Below, piece by piece: positions 7,585-16,376 of a stretch of DNA of 64,000 bases. The notes beneath the pieces were generated by a model, which saw nothing but the letters and a program-made list of their open reading frames with translations, had not been told where the DNA came from and searched no databases. Location: the NCBI GenBank assembly GCA_036556425.1, contig DATBJJ010000003.1, forward strand, positions 11,373 through 75,372. The letters run 5' to 3'. Source of the DNA: DATBJJ01 sp036556425. Its GTDB lineage: Bacteria > Acidobacteriota > Vicinamibacteria > Vicinamibacterales > 2-12-FULL-66-21. Both the position numbers and the translations under genes were made by a program. Each line of letters opens with the position of its first letter. The first letter of the stretch is position 1.

Positions 7585-10500
7585 TCAGAAATACACCTTC
7601 ACACCCAATTGAATTTGCCGCGGCGTCGTCGAGAGCGATCGGATCGTTCCGAAGTCGGTCGCGGATCGATTGCCGTTCGGCGATCCGAAATTGCTCTTGT
7701 TCAGGACGTTGAACGCCTCGACGCGGAACTCGAGGCGGCTCTCGCTGAGGCCGAGGCCGACGCTCTTGTGCAGTCCGAGATCGAGCGCGTAGATCGCCGG
7801 TCCGCGCGCGACGTTGCGCGGGGCGTTGCCGAACGGCTGCGTGCGGTCGGTCGGGATCACGACATTGTCGCGATTCAAGAAGTTGTCGACGGTCCCGTCG
7901 CCATACACGTCGCCATTCAGATTCGGCCGGTACGTCGGCGCGCCGCTCACCGAGAACGAGCTGCTCGGCGAGTAGCTCAGATTGACGGGCAGGCCGCTCG
8001 TCATCGTGTTGATCGCGGTCAGCCGCCAGCCGCCGACCAGGCCTTCGACGATCGGGCTCAATTCGGTCGCCCATCGGCGGCCCTGTCCGAACGGCAGCTC
8101 CCACACGACGGTCGTCGTGTTGTTCACCGGCTGGTTGTAGCCGGAGATGCCCCACTCGCCTTCCAGGTTCCGGAAGTTGACGCGGCTGTTGTCGCCGTTG
8201 TTCGCCTCGAGGTGGCCCGACGCGTTGTCGCGCGCCTTCGAGTACGTGAACGAGTTCAGCAGATACAGGCCGCGCGTGTAGCGGCGCTCGACCTTGATCT
8301 GCAGCGCGTGATAGCTCGCCTTTCCGCCGTCGAACGCCGCTTGGATGAACTGATAGCCCTGAATCGGACGGCGCGTCTGCAGCGGCACGTCCTCCCCGGC
8401 GTTGTTCGGCCGCGCCTGATTGAAATCGCCGAGGATGACGAGATTCCGGCTGCGGTTGCCGATGTAAGCAACGTCGACGAGGAGATTGGGCAACAGCTCG
8501 CGCTGCACCGTCACGTGCCAGTTCTGCACGTTGCCGGTCTTCGTGTCCGGCGGAATGTAGTTGACGCGGCCGTTGAGCGGATTGAAGTTCGCCGGCACGT
8601 TCAAGCCTTCCGGATACCCCTGCTGCGTGAGGCGGAAGCAGGTCGTCGGCGCCTGATTCGCGGAGCAGAGGCCCTGTGACGGCTGCTGCGCGATCGCGAT
8701 CGGCACGACGTGGGGGCCGTTGAACGAGAGCAGATTCTCGCCGCCGAGCCGGTTGAAGTGAATGTAGCTGGTGCCGAACGCCGATCGGACGACGGTCTTC
8801 GGCGTGATGCTGTAGGCGATGCCGAGCCGCGGCGCGAAGTTGTTCTTGTCGGGATTGACCAGCGCGCGATCCGCGATCGATCCGTCGCGCGCGGCGATGA
8901 GCGTGTTCGTCGCCGGATTGAAGTTCGTGAGGAAGTTGTCTTCCTCCCACTGCGGCGTGCCGAGCTCGTAGCGCAGCCCGAGATTGAGCGTGAGGTTCGG
9001 CTTCACGCGCCAGTCGTCCTGCACGTAGCCGAAGTGCATCCGCTGGCGGAGGTGGAAGACGAACGGGTTGACGAGCTCGTACTGGCTGCGCGCGCCAAAC
9101 ATGAAGTCGACGAGGTTGTACGTCGCGGGATCGGACGCGGCGCCCGTCGGCCGGCTGAACTGACCGCCGTAGGTATCCAACCCGTACTTCGGATGCACGT
9201 CGTCCACGTCGGTGTTGATGCGCTGATACTCGTAGCCGCTCTTGATCGTGTGGCGGCCGCGAATCCATGAGTAGTTGATGCGCGCATCCCAGACGAGCGG
9301 ATCCTGGAATTGCGGATTGCTGCTCTGCCGGCCCCACGCCGTCCAACCGGACACGCTCTGCTGCGTCAGCCCGCCGGCGAACACCGCGTTCGTCGGCAGC
9401 CCGGTGATGCCGAATCGATCGAGCATGTTCGGCGTGCCCGTGCCGAGCGCGGTCTTGCCCGCCTTCGTGCGCGACAGGCCGACGCGGACCTCGAGGAGTG
9501 ATGCCAGGCCGAGCGTCCGCGTGACGCCGGTCGCCAGCTGCTGGTTGAGGACCTCGACGTACGCGTTCGACGGGCTGCTCGTGTCGCCAGGAATCGGCGG
9601 CGGCTCGAAGTTGTTCGCCTTGCGATGGCTGAACCGCACGAACGCGCTCGTCGCGCTGTTGAACTGCTGATCGACCTTCACGTCGAACTTGTCGTTGTAG
9701 TCCTGGCGCCGCGGGAGCGTGTCGAAGTTGTTCGAGACGCCGGCGCGCGTCGGGTCCGGCAGACCCGCGAGCACGCCGCGCGCGAATGGCGTGATTGCGG
9801 ACTGCGGCACGATCCCGTCCGCATACACCTCGTTGGTGACGGGATTGCGAATCGGCTTCCCCATGATGCCGCGGCGCTGGTCGAGCGTCGGGATGCTCGA
9901 GAACGTCACCGTCCGCTGGATCTGGCGGAAGCCTTCGTAGTTGGCGAAGAAGAACGCCTTGTCGCGCACGATCGGTCCGCCGAACACGCCGCCGAACTGG
10001 TTGCGGCTGAGCGTCGGCTTCACGCCGGACGATGGCTTGAAGAAGCCCGTTGCGTTGAGCGACGTGTTGCGGTTGAACTCCCACGCGGTGGCGTTGAAGG
10101 AGTTCGTGCCGCTGCGAAACGTCGCGTTGATCACGGCGCCGCCGGCGCGGCCGAACTCGGCGCTGAAGTTGTTGGTCTGCACCTTGAATTCCTCAACCGC
10201 GTCGGGCGCGACCTGCACGACCTGGTTGGAGAAGCCCTGGTTGCTGGTGCCGTACGAGTTGTTGTCGACGCCGTCGAGAATGAAGTTGTTCAGCGAGCTG
10301 CGCAGGCCGTTGACGTTGAACGACGCGTCGCGCGATTCCGCGATCGACGATCGCCGCACGCCGGGGCTGAGCAGCGCGAGGTCGGCATACGCGCGGCCGT
10401 TCAGCGGCAGGTTGACGATCTGCTCGCGGCCGATGACTTGCCCGCGATCGCTCGATTCACTCTCGAGCAACCGCGCGGCGCCCGTCACCTGCACGGTCTC

Positions 10501-10860
10501 GCCGATGTCGCCGACCTTCATCGTCAAATCGACGCGCTGCCGCGCGTTGACGGTGACGGCGATGTTGTCCGCGATGGCCGCCGAGAATCCTTGCAGCTCG
10601 GCGCGCAGGCTGTACGTGCCGACGCGGACGTTGAGGAATTGAAAGTTCCCCGACGTGTCGGTCACCGCGGTCGCGGTGATCCCGGTGTCTGCGTTCTTGA
10701 GCGTAACGGTCGCGCCTGGAACGACGGCGCCGGACGCGTCGGCCACCGTCCCGAGCACGGTGGCGGTATCGAATTGCGCGGACGCGAGCCGCGGGACGAG
10801 CAGGCAGATCAGGGCGAGCGCCAGCGCGACGCCCTTCGACAGACGCTGGTACAGAAACAT
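7585..10860 (-). CDS. Oar-like TonB-dependent receptor with carboxypeptidase-regulatory domain
   Basis: 1091 aa outer-membrane protein. A signal peptide (residues 1-28, ending LVPRLASAQ) is followed by a carboxypeptidase-regulatory-like beta sandwich (about 33-115, GTVADASGAVVPGATVTLKN), a TonB plug (about 120-240, with VNLPLNGRAYADLALLSPGV) and a large barrel finishing in the aromatic C-terminus GVKVYF. The architecture is typical of the large receptor families of Acidobacteriota and of Myxococcus Oar. Substrate is unknown; such proteins are usually linked to oligosaccharide or peptide uptake or to protein export. The start is supported by GGGAGGAG six bases before ATG 10860. No adjacent SusD-like gene is present. 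Confidence 0.9.
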   Translation of the reverse strand: MFLYQRLSKGVALALALICLLVPRLASAQFDTATVLGTVADASGAVVPGATVTLKNADTGITATAVTDTSGNFQFLNVRVGTYSLRAELQGFSAAIADNIAVTVNARQRVDLTMKVGDIGETVQVTGAARLLESESSDRGQVIGREQIVNLPLNGRAYADLALLSPGVRRSSIAESRDASFNVNGLRSSLNNFILDGVDNNSYGTSNQGFSNQVVQVAPDAVEEFKVQTNNFSAEFGRAGGAVINATFRSGTNSFNATAWEFNRNTSLNATGFFKPSSGVKPTLSRNQFGGVFGGPIVRDKAFFFANYEGFRQIQRTVTFSSIPTLDQRRGIMGKPIRNPVTNEVYADGIVPQSAITPFARGVLAGLPDPTRAGVSNNFDTLPRRQDYNDKFDVKVDQQFNSATSAFVRFSHRKANNFEPPPIPGDTSSPSNAYVEVLNQQLATGVTRTLGLASLLEVRVGLSRTKAGKTALGTGTPNMLDRFGITGLPTNAVFAGGLTQQSVSGWTAWGRQSSNPQFQDPLVWDARINYSWIRGRHTIKSGYEYQRINTDVDDVHPKYGLDTYGGQFSRPTGAASDPATYNLVDFMFGARSQYELVNPFVFHLRQRMHFGYVQDDWRVKPNLTLNLGLRYELGTPQWEEDNFLTNFNPATNTLIAARDGSIADRALVNPDKNNFAPRLGIAYSITPKTVVRSAFGTSYIHFNRLGGENLLSFNGPHVVPIAIAQQPSQGLCSANQAPTTCFRLTQQGYPEGLNVPANFNPLNGRVNYIPPDTKTGNVQNWHVTVQRELLPNLLVDVAYIGNRSRNLVILGDFNQARPNNAGEDVPLQTRRPIQGYQFIQAAFDGGKASYHALQIKVERRYTRGLYLLNSFTYSKARDNASGHLEANNGDNSRVNFRNLEGEWGISGYNQPVNNTTTVVWELPFGQGRRWATELSPIVEGLVGGWRLTAINTMTSGLPVNLSYSPSSSFSVSGAPTYRPNLNGDVYGDGTVDNFLNRDNVVIPTDRTQPFGNAPRNVARGPAIYALDLGLHKSVGLGLSESRLEFRVEAFNVLNKSNFGSPNGNRSATDFGTIRSLSTTPRQIQLGVKVYF

Positions 10861-10940
10861 CAATTTCTCCTCCCGACGGATGTCCGATGGGACGCCGTAG
10901 CCTATCAGGTTACAGGCGGCCAATGCTACGGCCGCCGTCG

Positions 10941-11047
10941 CACTCACGATGTCACGACAATCAAGGCACGATGAGCGCGACGACACGATGAACACGATGA
11001 AAAAACTCTGTCGTCGTGATCGCCGTGGCCATCGTGTCCTTCGTGTC
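10941..11047. repeat. CACGATG-type imperfect inverted repeat
   Basis: The 202 bp between the Nramp-like and receptor genes holds repeated CACGATG words (GACACGATGAACACGATG) mirrored by CATCGTGTCCTTCGTGTC, enough for an imperfect stem-loop around 10979-11047. No ORF or riboswitch is recognised here. Confidence 0.65.
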
Positions 11048-11062
11048 AACGGTTCGAGCACC

Positions 11063-12352
11063 CTAGTGCGTCACGTCAATCAGCGCCCGCGCCGCGAAGT
11101 AGCTCGCGAGGGCAAATAGAATCGCCATCAGCACGTTCTCCCACCACCGATTCTTGTGCGCCGGGCCGATCAACCTCGGGCTGGCGGTGATCCACCACAA
11201 CCCGCCGGCGAGCAACGGAAGCAGGATCACTTGCGCGCTGTTCGCGGCGAGCGTCAGCGCCACGAACCCCGGCATGCCGGGCATCGTCCACACGAGCGGC
11301 GTCGCGAGGCACGAGATCGCAATCCATCGATAGCACGCGTGATGACGGTAGTCGGCGGTGAGCGGGCCGGACGGCGTCTGCCAGCGCAGCCACGCATGCG
11401 TGCCGAGCCGGCCCAAGCCTGCGGCGTGGCCGATGATCGACGTGTAGACTGCGGAAAAGATCCCCGCGTAGAAGAGCAGGCGGCCCGGCTCGCCGAGCAG
11501 CGTGCTGAGAAGGTTCGGGAGATCGTCGAGCGTCGCGATGTGCTTGTCGGGATAGAGAACCTCCGCGCCGAGGACCCAGATCGCGAGGTTGAGGACGAGC
11601 ATCGCGATCACGCCGAGCAGGAAATCGTAGAACTGCACGCGCCGGTACTCGGGGCCGCGCCAGCCTTTCGCGTCGAGGAAGTACGGATAGACGAGATTCA
11701 TCAGCGATCCGCCGACCGCGCCGATCATCGCGAGCGCCACCTTCCACGGATCGTACGCGCCGTGCTGGCCCGGCATCTCGAGGCGCACGAGCCCGCGCGC
11801 GACGTTCAACGGATCGAAGCCGACCCAGATCGCGCAGCCGAGAAACGACGCCGAAAGTACCGCGAGGAAGAAAAAGAACACGAGCTCCAGCCCGCGGAAG
11901 CTCGGTCGAAACACGAGATAGAACCCGAGACCATTCCACGCGATTGCCCACTGCCAGATCGCGCCGAAGCCGAACACGTTGCGGCTCACTTCTCCGACAC
12001 CGCGCGTCATGTACGAGCCATAGACGTGGCCCATCACGATCGCTGCAAAAAACAGAACCGGCGCGTAGAACCGGTTCAACCGGACGAGCCCGTCGAGCAC
12101 CCCTTCGCCGTGTTGATTGCACAGGTGATACCTGACGATGAGCGACACGAACAGGAATCGGAATAGAATCGCGACCACGAACACCCACAGCAGCGCGTAG
12201 CCGTAGTTCGCGCCGGCGGTGGCCATGTCGACGACGTCGCCCGCGCCGAGCCACGTGAGCACGATCACGATCCCCGGTCCGAACGAGCGGACGTATTCGG
12301 CGAAGGTCCGCGGCACGGGCGGCCGCGTTGCAGGGGTTGTGAGCTGTGTCAT
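11063..12352 (-). CDS. Nramp-family-like membrane transporter with altered metal motifs
   Basis: 429 aa, about 11 membrane segments, LeuT-fold Nramp superfamily by overall pattern (FGPGIVIVLTWLGAGD near residue 30 and ANYGYALLWV after it). In true Nramp proteins the first helix carries D-P-G-N and the sixth M-P-H, which bind Mn2+/Fe2+. Here the aligned positions read G-A-G-D, and the sixth-helix region reads GAVGGSLMNLVYPYF, lacking M-P-H. The protein may therefore carry a different substrate or be a different subfamily. It is full length and lies in the inner membrane. It is co-oriented with, but 202 bp from, the Oar-like receptor gene. Superfamily confident, substrate unknown. Confidence 0.75.
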   Translation of the reverse strand: MTQLTTPATRPPVPRTFAEYVRSFGPGIVIVLTWLGAGDVVDMATAGANYGYALLWVFVVAILFRFLFVSLIVRYHLCNQHGEGVLDGLVRLNRFYAPVLFFAAIVMGHVYGSYMTRGVGEVSRNVFGFGAIWQWAIAWNGLGFYLVFRPSFRGLELVFFFFLAVLSASFLGCAIWVGFDPLNVARGLVRLEMPGQHGAYDPWKVALAMIGAVGGSLMNLVYPYFLDAKGWRGPEYRRVQFYDFLLGVIAMLVLNLAIWVLGAEVLYPDKHIATLDDLPNLLSTLLGEPGRLLFYAGIFSAVYTSIIGHAAGLGRLGTHAWLRWQTPSGPLTADYRHHACYRWIAISCLATPLVWTMPGMPGFVALTLAANSAQVILLPLLAGGLWWITASPRLIGPAHKNRWWENVLMAILFALASYFAARALIDVTH

Positions 12353-12393
12353 CGCGCGGCCGGGTATTGTGTCACGCTCGGGAGAAAACTCGC

Positions 12394-13248
12394 ATGCATG
12401 CTTCGCACACGCTCGTTGCCGCGCTGCTCGTGTCGACAGCGACGGCCGTTGCCGCTCAAACGCCCCAGGAGATTCCGCTGTGGCCCGGAGGCGCGCCCGG
12501 CTCCGAGGGAAAGACCGCGCCGGAAACGGTGACGCGATCCGCGAGCGGCGAGATCAGCGTCGCGAGCATTCACAAACCCAGCATCACGCCGTACCTTCCG
12601 GCCAAGGAAAAGGCCACGGGAACGGCCATCCTCGTGATTCCCGGCGGCGGCCATCGCCTTCTGGCGATCACGCACGAGGGGTACAACGTCGCCGAATGGT
12701 TCAGGGATCGCGGCGTCGCCGCGTTCGTCCTCAAGCATCGCCTCGCGCGTGAAGCGGAGTCGACCTACAAGATCGACGTGGAGTCGCTCGCCGACACGAA
12801 GCGCGCAATCCGGTTGATCCGCAGCCGCGCCGCGGAGTGGAACGTCAATCCCGCGCGCATCGGCGCGATGGGATTCTCCGCCGGCGGCGAGCTCGTCTGG
12901 CTGGCGGCCTCACGGCCGGACGAAGGCAATCCGCAATCAGCGGATGCGATCGATCGTCAGAGCTCCGCGCTGACGTTCCAGGCGCTGATCTATCCCGGAC
13001 GGTCGGGAGACATTCAACCGACGGCGTCTGCGCCGCCGGTGTTCATGGCGGCGGCGTACAACGATCGACAGGACATCTCCGAAGGCCTCGCCGAAGCGTA
13101 TCTGCGATTCAAGCGCGCCGGCGTCCCGGCGGAGTTGCACATGTACGGCACCGGCGGCCACGGCTTCGGCGTCCGCGTGACCAATCGTCGTCCGGTCGGA
13201 CAGTGGATCGTGCGGTTTGAAGAATGGATGAAAGAGAGTGGATGGTAA
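12394..13248 (+). CDS. Secreted alpha/beta hydrolase (esterase/xylan-esterase-like)
   Basis: 284 aa. A signal peptide (residues 1-21, ending TAVAAQ) precedes IPLWPGGAPGSEGK, a start typical of secreted acetyl-xylan-esterase-like hydrolases. The oxyanion-hole stretch VIPGGGHRLLA, the nucleophile elbow GFSAGGE (G-x-S-x-G) and a late GTGGHGFG histidine complete the fold; the acid is probably the Asp in YNDRQD. It should hydrolyse an ester of plant or microbial polymers in the periplasm. ATG 12394 is supported by GGAG at 12381. The gene is convergent with the permease at 13371, with a GGGTTCAC repeat between them. Confidence 0.85.
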   Translation: MHASHTLVAALLVSTATAVAAQTPQEIPLWPGGAPGSEGKTAPETVTRSASGEISVASIHKPSITPYLPAKEKATGTAILVIPGGGHRLLAITHEGYNVAEWFRDRGVAAFVLKHRLAREAESTYKIDVESLADTKRAIRLIRSRAAEWNVNPARIGAMGFSAGGELVWLAASRPDEGNPQSADAIDRQSSALTFQALIYPGRSGDIQPTASAPPVFMAAAYNDRQDISEGLAEAYLRFKRAGVPAELHMYGTGGHGFGVRVTNRRPVGQWIVRFEEWMKESGW

Positions 13249-13250
13249 TC

Positions 13251-13372
13251 CGGGTTCACGGGTTCACGGGTTCACGGGTTCACGGGTTCACGGGTTCACG
13301 GGTTCACGGGTTCACGGGTTCAAGGTTCAAGGTTCCCGAACCCTGAACCCTGAACCTTGAACCCTGAACCCT
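13251..13372. repeat. 8-bp GGGTTCAC array with inverted GAACCCT arm
   Basis: About eight perfect GGGTTCAC units (13253-13320) run into GGTTCAAGGTTC, then switch to the opposite orientation as GAACCCTGAACCCTGAACC (13338-13371). It can form a long cruciform between two convergent genes; the permease stop codon lies at its edge. It uses the same unit as the array at 572-660. Confidence 0.95.
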
Positions 13373-15947
13373 ATTCATGTCTCAACGCTGTAGCGGGATT
13401 GACTGAAGCGACGCGCAGCGCGGGCACGAGACACGCGACGAACGCAACGACTGCGAGCAAGATCGCGATGACGGCAAACGTCGCCGCGTCGGGCCGGATG
13501 CTCGCGGGAAGCCCTCGCAGAAGCGGCAGCGAGCCCATCGCGCCTACCGCTCCCACCACGAGACCGATTGCGGCGAGCCGCGCGCCGCGGGCGAGGACCA
13601 GGCGCGCGACGCCGGCCGGATCCGATCCGAGCGCGAGCCGCACGGCGAACTCGCGGCGCCGCGACGTCACGCCGTACGAGATGACGCCGTAGAGCCCGAT
13701 CGTCGCGAGCGTCAGCGCCAGGGCGGCGAAGAGCCCGATCAGCCAGCGATACAGATTCAGCTCCCACAGCGAGTCGGCGACGATGCGATTCATCGTCTTG
13801 ACGTTGAAGATCGCGAGGATTGGATTCACGTCGCGCACCGCGGCGCGAACCGCCGGCACGATCGCGTCAGGCGATCCGGCCGTGCTCACGACGAGCGTCA
13901 TTCCAAGATTGCTCGCGATGCCTGCGTCGCGATTCACGCCCTGGTAGATCTCCGGCGCGGCCGGCCGATCCAGCCGCGACTGCCGGACGTCGCCGACTAC
14001 GCCGACGATCAAGCCGCGATCCAGCTCGCGGCCGATCGGATCCTCCTCGCCGAAGTGCGCGCGCGCGAGCGCTTCGTTCACGAGCAGCATGCGCGTCGCG
14101 CCGATCGTGTCGGCCTCCGTCACCAGCCGTCCGCGAAACGGAATGCCCAGCGCCTTGAAGTAGCCGGACGTGACCGTGCGCAGCTCCGTCGTCGGCCGGT
14201 CTTCCTTGGGACGGCCGGTGATGTGGAAGTCGCCGGTCCATCCCCAGTTCTGGAGCGGAACCATCTGGATCAGTCCCGCGGCGCGGACGCCCGGGAGCGC
14301 GTTCACGCGCTCCTCGATCGCGTAGTAGTCGTGATCCGCAACGCGCGGCGTCAGGTGCAGCGTGATCACGTTGTCGGTGATCATCCCGGAGTCCGTGCGC
14401 TCGAGCAGCCGCAGCTCGCGAATGACGCCGGCCGCGCCGAAGGCGAGCACGAACGCGAGCGCGACTTCCGCGATCACGAGGCCGTCGCGGAGATAACGGT
14501 ATCGGGACGCCGTCGTCCGTCCTCCGGATTCTTTCGTGATGCTCTGCACGTCCGCGTGAGAGGCCGCGAGCGCCGGCGCCAGGCCGAAGAGCACCGCGGT
14601 GAGCACGCAGACGACGAACAGGAACGCGAACGCCTGCCAATCGAGCGCGACCTCGTGCGCGCGCGGGATCTTCGCTGCGCCAATCGTGATCAACACGCCG
14701 ACGCCCCAGAATGCGAGCGCGACGCCGGCCGCGCCGCCCGCGAGCGACAGCAGGAGGCTCTCGGCGAGAAACTGGCGGACGAGGCGCGACGGTCCCGCGC
14801 CGAGCGCGGCGCGCGTGACGATCTCTTGAGCCCGCGCCGTCGTGCGCGCGAGCAGCAGATTCGCGACGTTCGCGCACGCCGCGGCAAGGACGAGGCCGAC
14901 GGCGCCGAAAAGCAGCCACAACGAACGGTGCACCGCGCCGAGGACTTCATCCGCGAACGGCGTGAGCTGCACGCCGGGCGCCCGGTACGGAGGCGGCGCG
15001 ACCGCATCCTGACGCTTCTGCACGAGCAGCAGCTCCTGCTCCGCCGCGCGGACCGATACCCCCGGCTTCAATCGTCCAATCACGCTCCATCGGCCGCCCG
15101 CGAGATCGTTGGGAATCCACATGTCCGTGCGCGACTCGGGCAGCGCTCCCGGAAACCCGGCCGAAGCGGCATACGGGAACTGGAAGCGATCGGGCATCAC
15201 GCCGATGATGACGACCTCGCGGCGTTGGATCACCGATCGCCTCGCGGCCGGATCCCACCGGTTGCCGTTCAGCGCGATCGTCCTGCCGACGATCGACGGA
15301 TCGCGATCGAACTGTCTCGTCCACAGCGCTTCGCTGATGACCGCGACGGCGAGCGAATCGGCCTCGGCGAACGTGCGGCCGACGATCGCGCTGACGCCCA
15401 ACACTGGAAAGAGCTGGCGATCGGAGGTAACGACCGTGATGCGCTCCGAGCCGGCCGGCGTCTCGAGCAGCCGGGTCGACAACTCGTAGCTCGCGAACCG
15501 TTCGAACGACTCGCTCTGGAGCCGGAACTGATCGAGATCCGCGAGCGCGACGGGACCCGCGCCGCCGACGCGCATCATCACGCGGACTTGCACGAGCCGA
15601 TCGGGATTCGCGAACGGCAGCGGCCTCAGCAGCACGCCGTTCACGATGCTGAAGATCGCCGTCGTCGCACCGGTCGCGAGCGCCAGCGATACGATCGTGA
15701 CGATGGTGAAGCCGGGGGTCCGAAGCAGCGTTCGCGCCGCAAACCGCGCGTCGCGCGCGATGTCGTCGAGCCAGCGCCAACCCCACACGTCGTGCGCGCG
15801 TTCGCGGACGACGACCGGGTTGCCGAATCGCTTCGGGTCCACCATCATCGCCCGATGCGACTCGATTTCGGTCCGCAGCGCGGCGTCGCGCGCGGAGCGG
15901 TTCAGGAGGTAGCCGATCCGGCGCAGCCACTCGGCGATCGCATTCAT
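13371..15947 (-). CDS. Duplicated MacB/FtsX-type ABC permease (ADOP family)
   Basis: 858 aa membrane protein with two MacB-PCD/FtsX halves. An N-terminal soluble head (1-75, MNAIAEWLRRIGYLLNRSAR) is followed by TM1 near 80-105, a large extracytoplasmic domain, three helices (about 345-470, including LLFGAVGLVLAAACANVANL), then a second periplasmic domain and a terminal FtsX block (about 730-855, ending VNPATALRHE). This is the architecture of acidobacterial duplicated orphan permeases, for which no partner ATPase gene is normally adjacent; none is here. MacB relatives are mechanotransmitters or efflux components; its cargo is unknown. The PadR gene directly upstream, 19 bp away, probably controls it. 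Confidence 0.9.
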   Translation of the reverse strand: MNAIAEWLRRIGYLLNRSARDAALRTEIESHRAMMVDPKRFGNPVVVRERAHDVWGWRWLDDIARDARFAARTLLRTPGFTIVTIVSLALATGATTAIFSIVNGVLLRPLPFANPDRLVQVRVMMRVGGAGPVALADLDQFRLQSESFERFASYELSTRLLETPAGSERITVVTSDRQLFPVLGVSAIVGRTFAEADSLAVAVISEALWTRQFDRDPSIVGRTIALNGNRWDPAARRSVIQRREVVIIGVMPDRFQFPYAASAGFPGALPESRTDMWIPNDLAGGRWSVIGRLKPGVSVRAAEQELLLVQKRQDAVAPPPYRAPGVQLTPFADEVLGAVHRSLWLLFGAVGLVLAAACANVANLLLARTTARAQEIVTRAALGAGPSRLVRQFLAESLLLSLAGGAAGVALAFWGVGVLITIGAAKIPRAHEVALDWQAFAFLFVVCVLTAVLFGLAPALAASHADVQSITKESGGRTTASRYRYLRDGLVIAEVALAFVLAFGAAGVIRELRLLERTDSGMITDNVITLHLTPRVADHDYYAIEERVNALPGVRAAGLIQMVPLQNWGWTGDFHITGRPKEDRPTTELRTVTSGYFKALGIPFRGRLVTEADTIGATRMLLVNEALARAHFGEEDPIGRELDRGLIVGVVGDVRQSRLDRPAAPEIYQGVNRDAGIASNLGMTLVVSTAGSPDAIVPAVRAAVRDVNPILAIFNVKTMNRIVADSLWELNLYRWLIGLFAALALTLATIGLYGVISYGVTSRRREFAVRLALGSDPAGVARLVLARGARLAAIGLVVGAVGAMGSLPLLRGLPASIRPDAATFAVIAILLAVVAFVACLVPALRVASVNPATALRHE

Positions 15948-15966
15948 CGTGTTCGCTCCGCCGAGG

Positions 15967-16296
15967 CTAGGCCGTCTCGAGCACGGTCGTGATCGCGTGC
16001 GAAAGGCGGCGGTAGTTGTCCCGTTCGATGTCGAGCTGCTTGCGTCCGCCCGCGGTAATCCGGTACTCGCGGACTTGCCGCCCCGTCTCGGAAACCGCCG
16101 GCGTGGCCCTGACCCAGCCCTTGAGCAGCAGCTTCTGGAGCGCAGGATAGAGCGATCCTTCTTCCACGCTCAACTCGTCGTGCGAGAGCTGCGCAATGCG
16201 CTGTGCGATCGCATAGCCGTGAAGCGGCTGGCTCGCCAGCACGCGGAGGATGAGCATGACCAGCGTGCCGGGCGGGAGACCGTCTTCTCTAGGCAT
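15967..16296 (-). CDS. PadR-family transcriptional repressor
   Basis: 109 aa winged-helix regulator. The PadR fold is shown by LPPGTLVMLILRVLASQPLHG, YAIAQRIAQLS, and EGSLYPALQKLLLKGWV (recognition helix and wing), followed by EYRITAGGRKQLDIE and a C-terminal dimerisation helix. The ATG at 16296 is preceded by AGGA with five-base spacing. It is the first gene of a PadR-permease pair. A perfect 10-bp inverted repeat overlaps its start codon and is a good candidate autoregulatory operator. The effector is unknown. Confidence 0.92.
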   Translation of the reverse strand: MPREDGLPPGTLVMLILRVLASQPLHGYAIAQRIAQLSHDELSVEEGSLYPALQKLLLKGWVRATPAVSETGRQVREYRITAGGRKQLDIERDNYRRLSHAITTVLETA

Positions 16297-16313
16297 AGTT
16301 GTCCTATGCCTAG
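16289..16313. promoter_or_regulatory. Perfect inverted repeat, candidate PadR operator
   Basis: CTAGGCATAG (16289-16298) and CTATGCCTAG (16304-16313) are exact reverse complements around a 5-bp spacer TTGTC. The site covers the padR start codon and ribosome binding site. A dimeric PadR protein bound here would block its own expression and that of the permease. It is also 64 bp before the divergent cytochrome gene. Confidence 0.7.
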
Positions 16314-16360
16314 TCTCGGCGAGCCACCCGTCGATGTCAAGAGCGCCGACCGTTTTTTAT

Positions 16361-16366
16361 TACACT
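16361..16366 (+). promoter_or_regulatory. -10-like TACACT, probable leaderless start
   Basis: TACACT ends 10 nt before the ATG at 16377, which has no ribosome binding site. An AT-rich stretch (GTTTTTTAT) precedes it. No convincing -35 is seen. Confidence 0.4.
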
Positions 16367-16376
16367 GTCGCTATCG

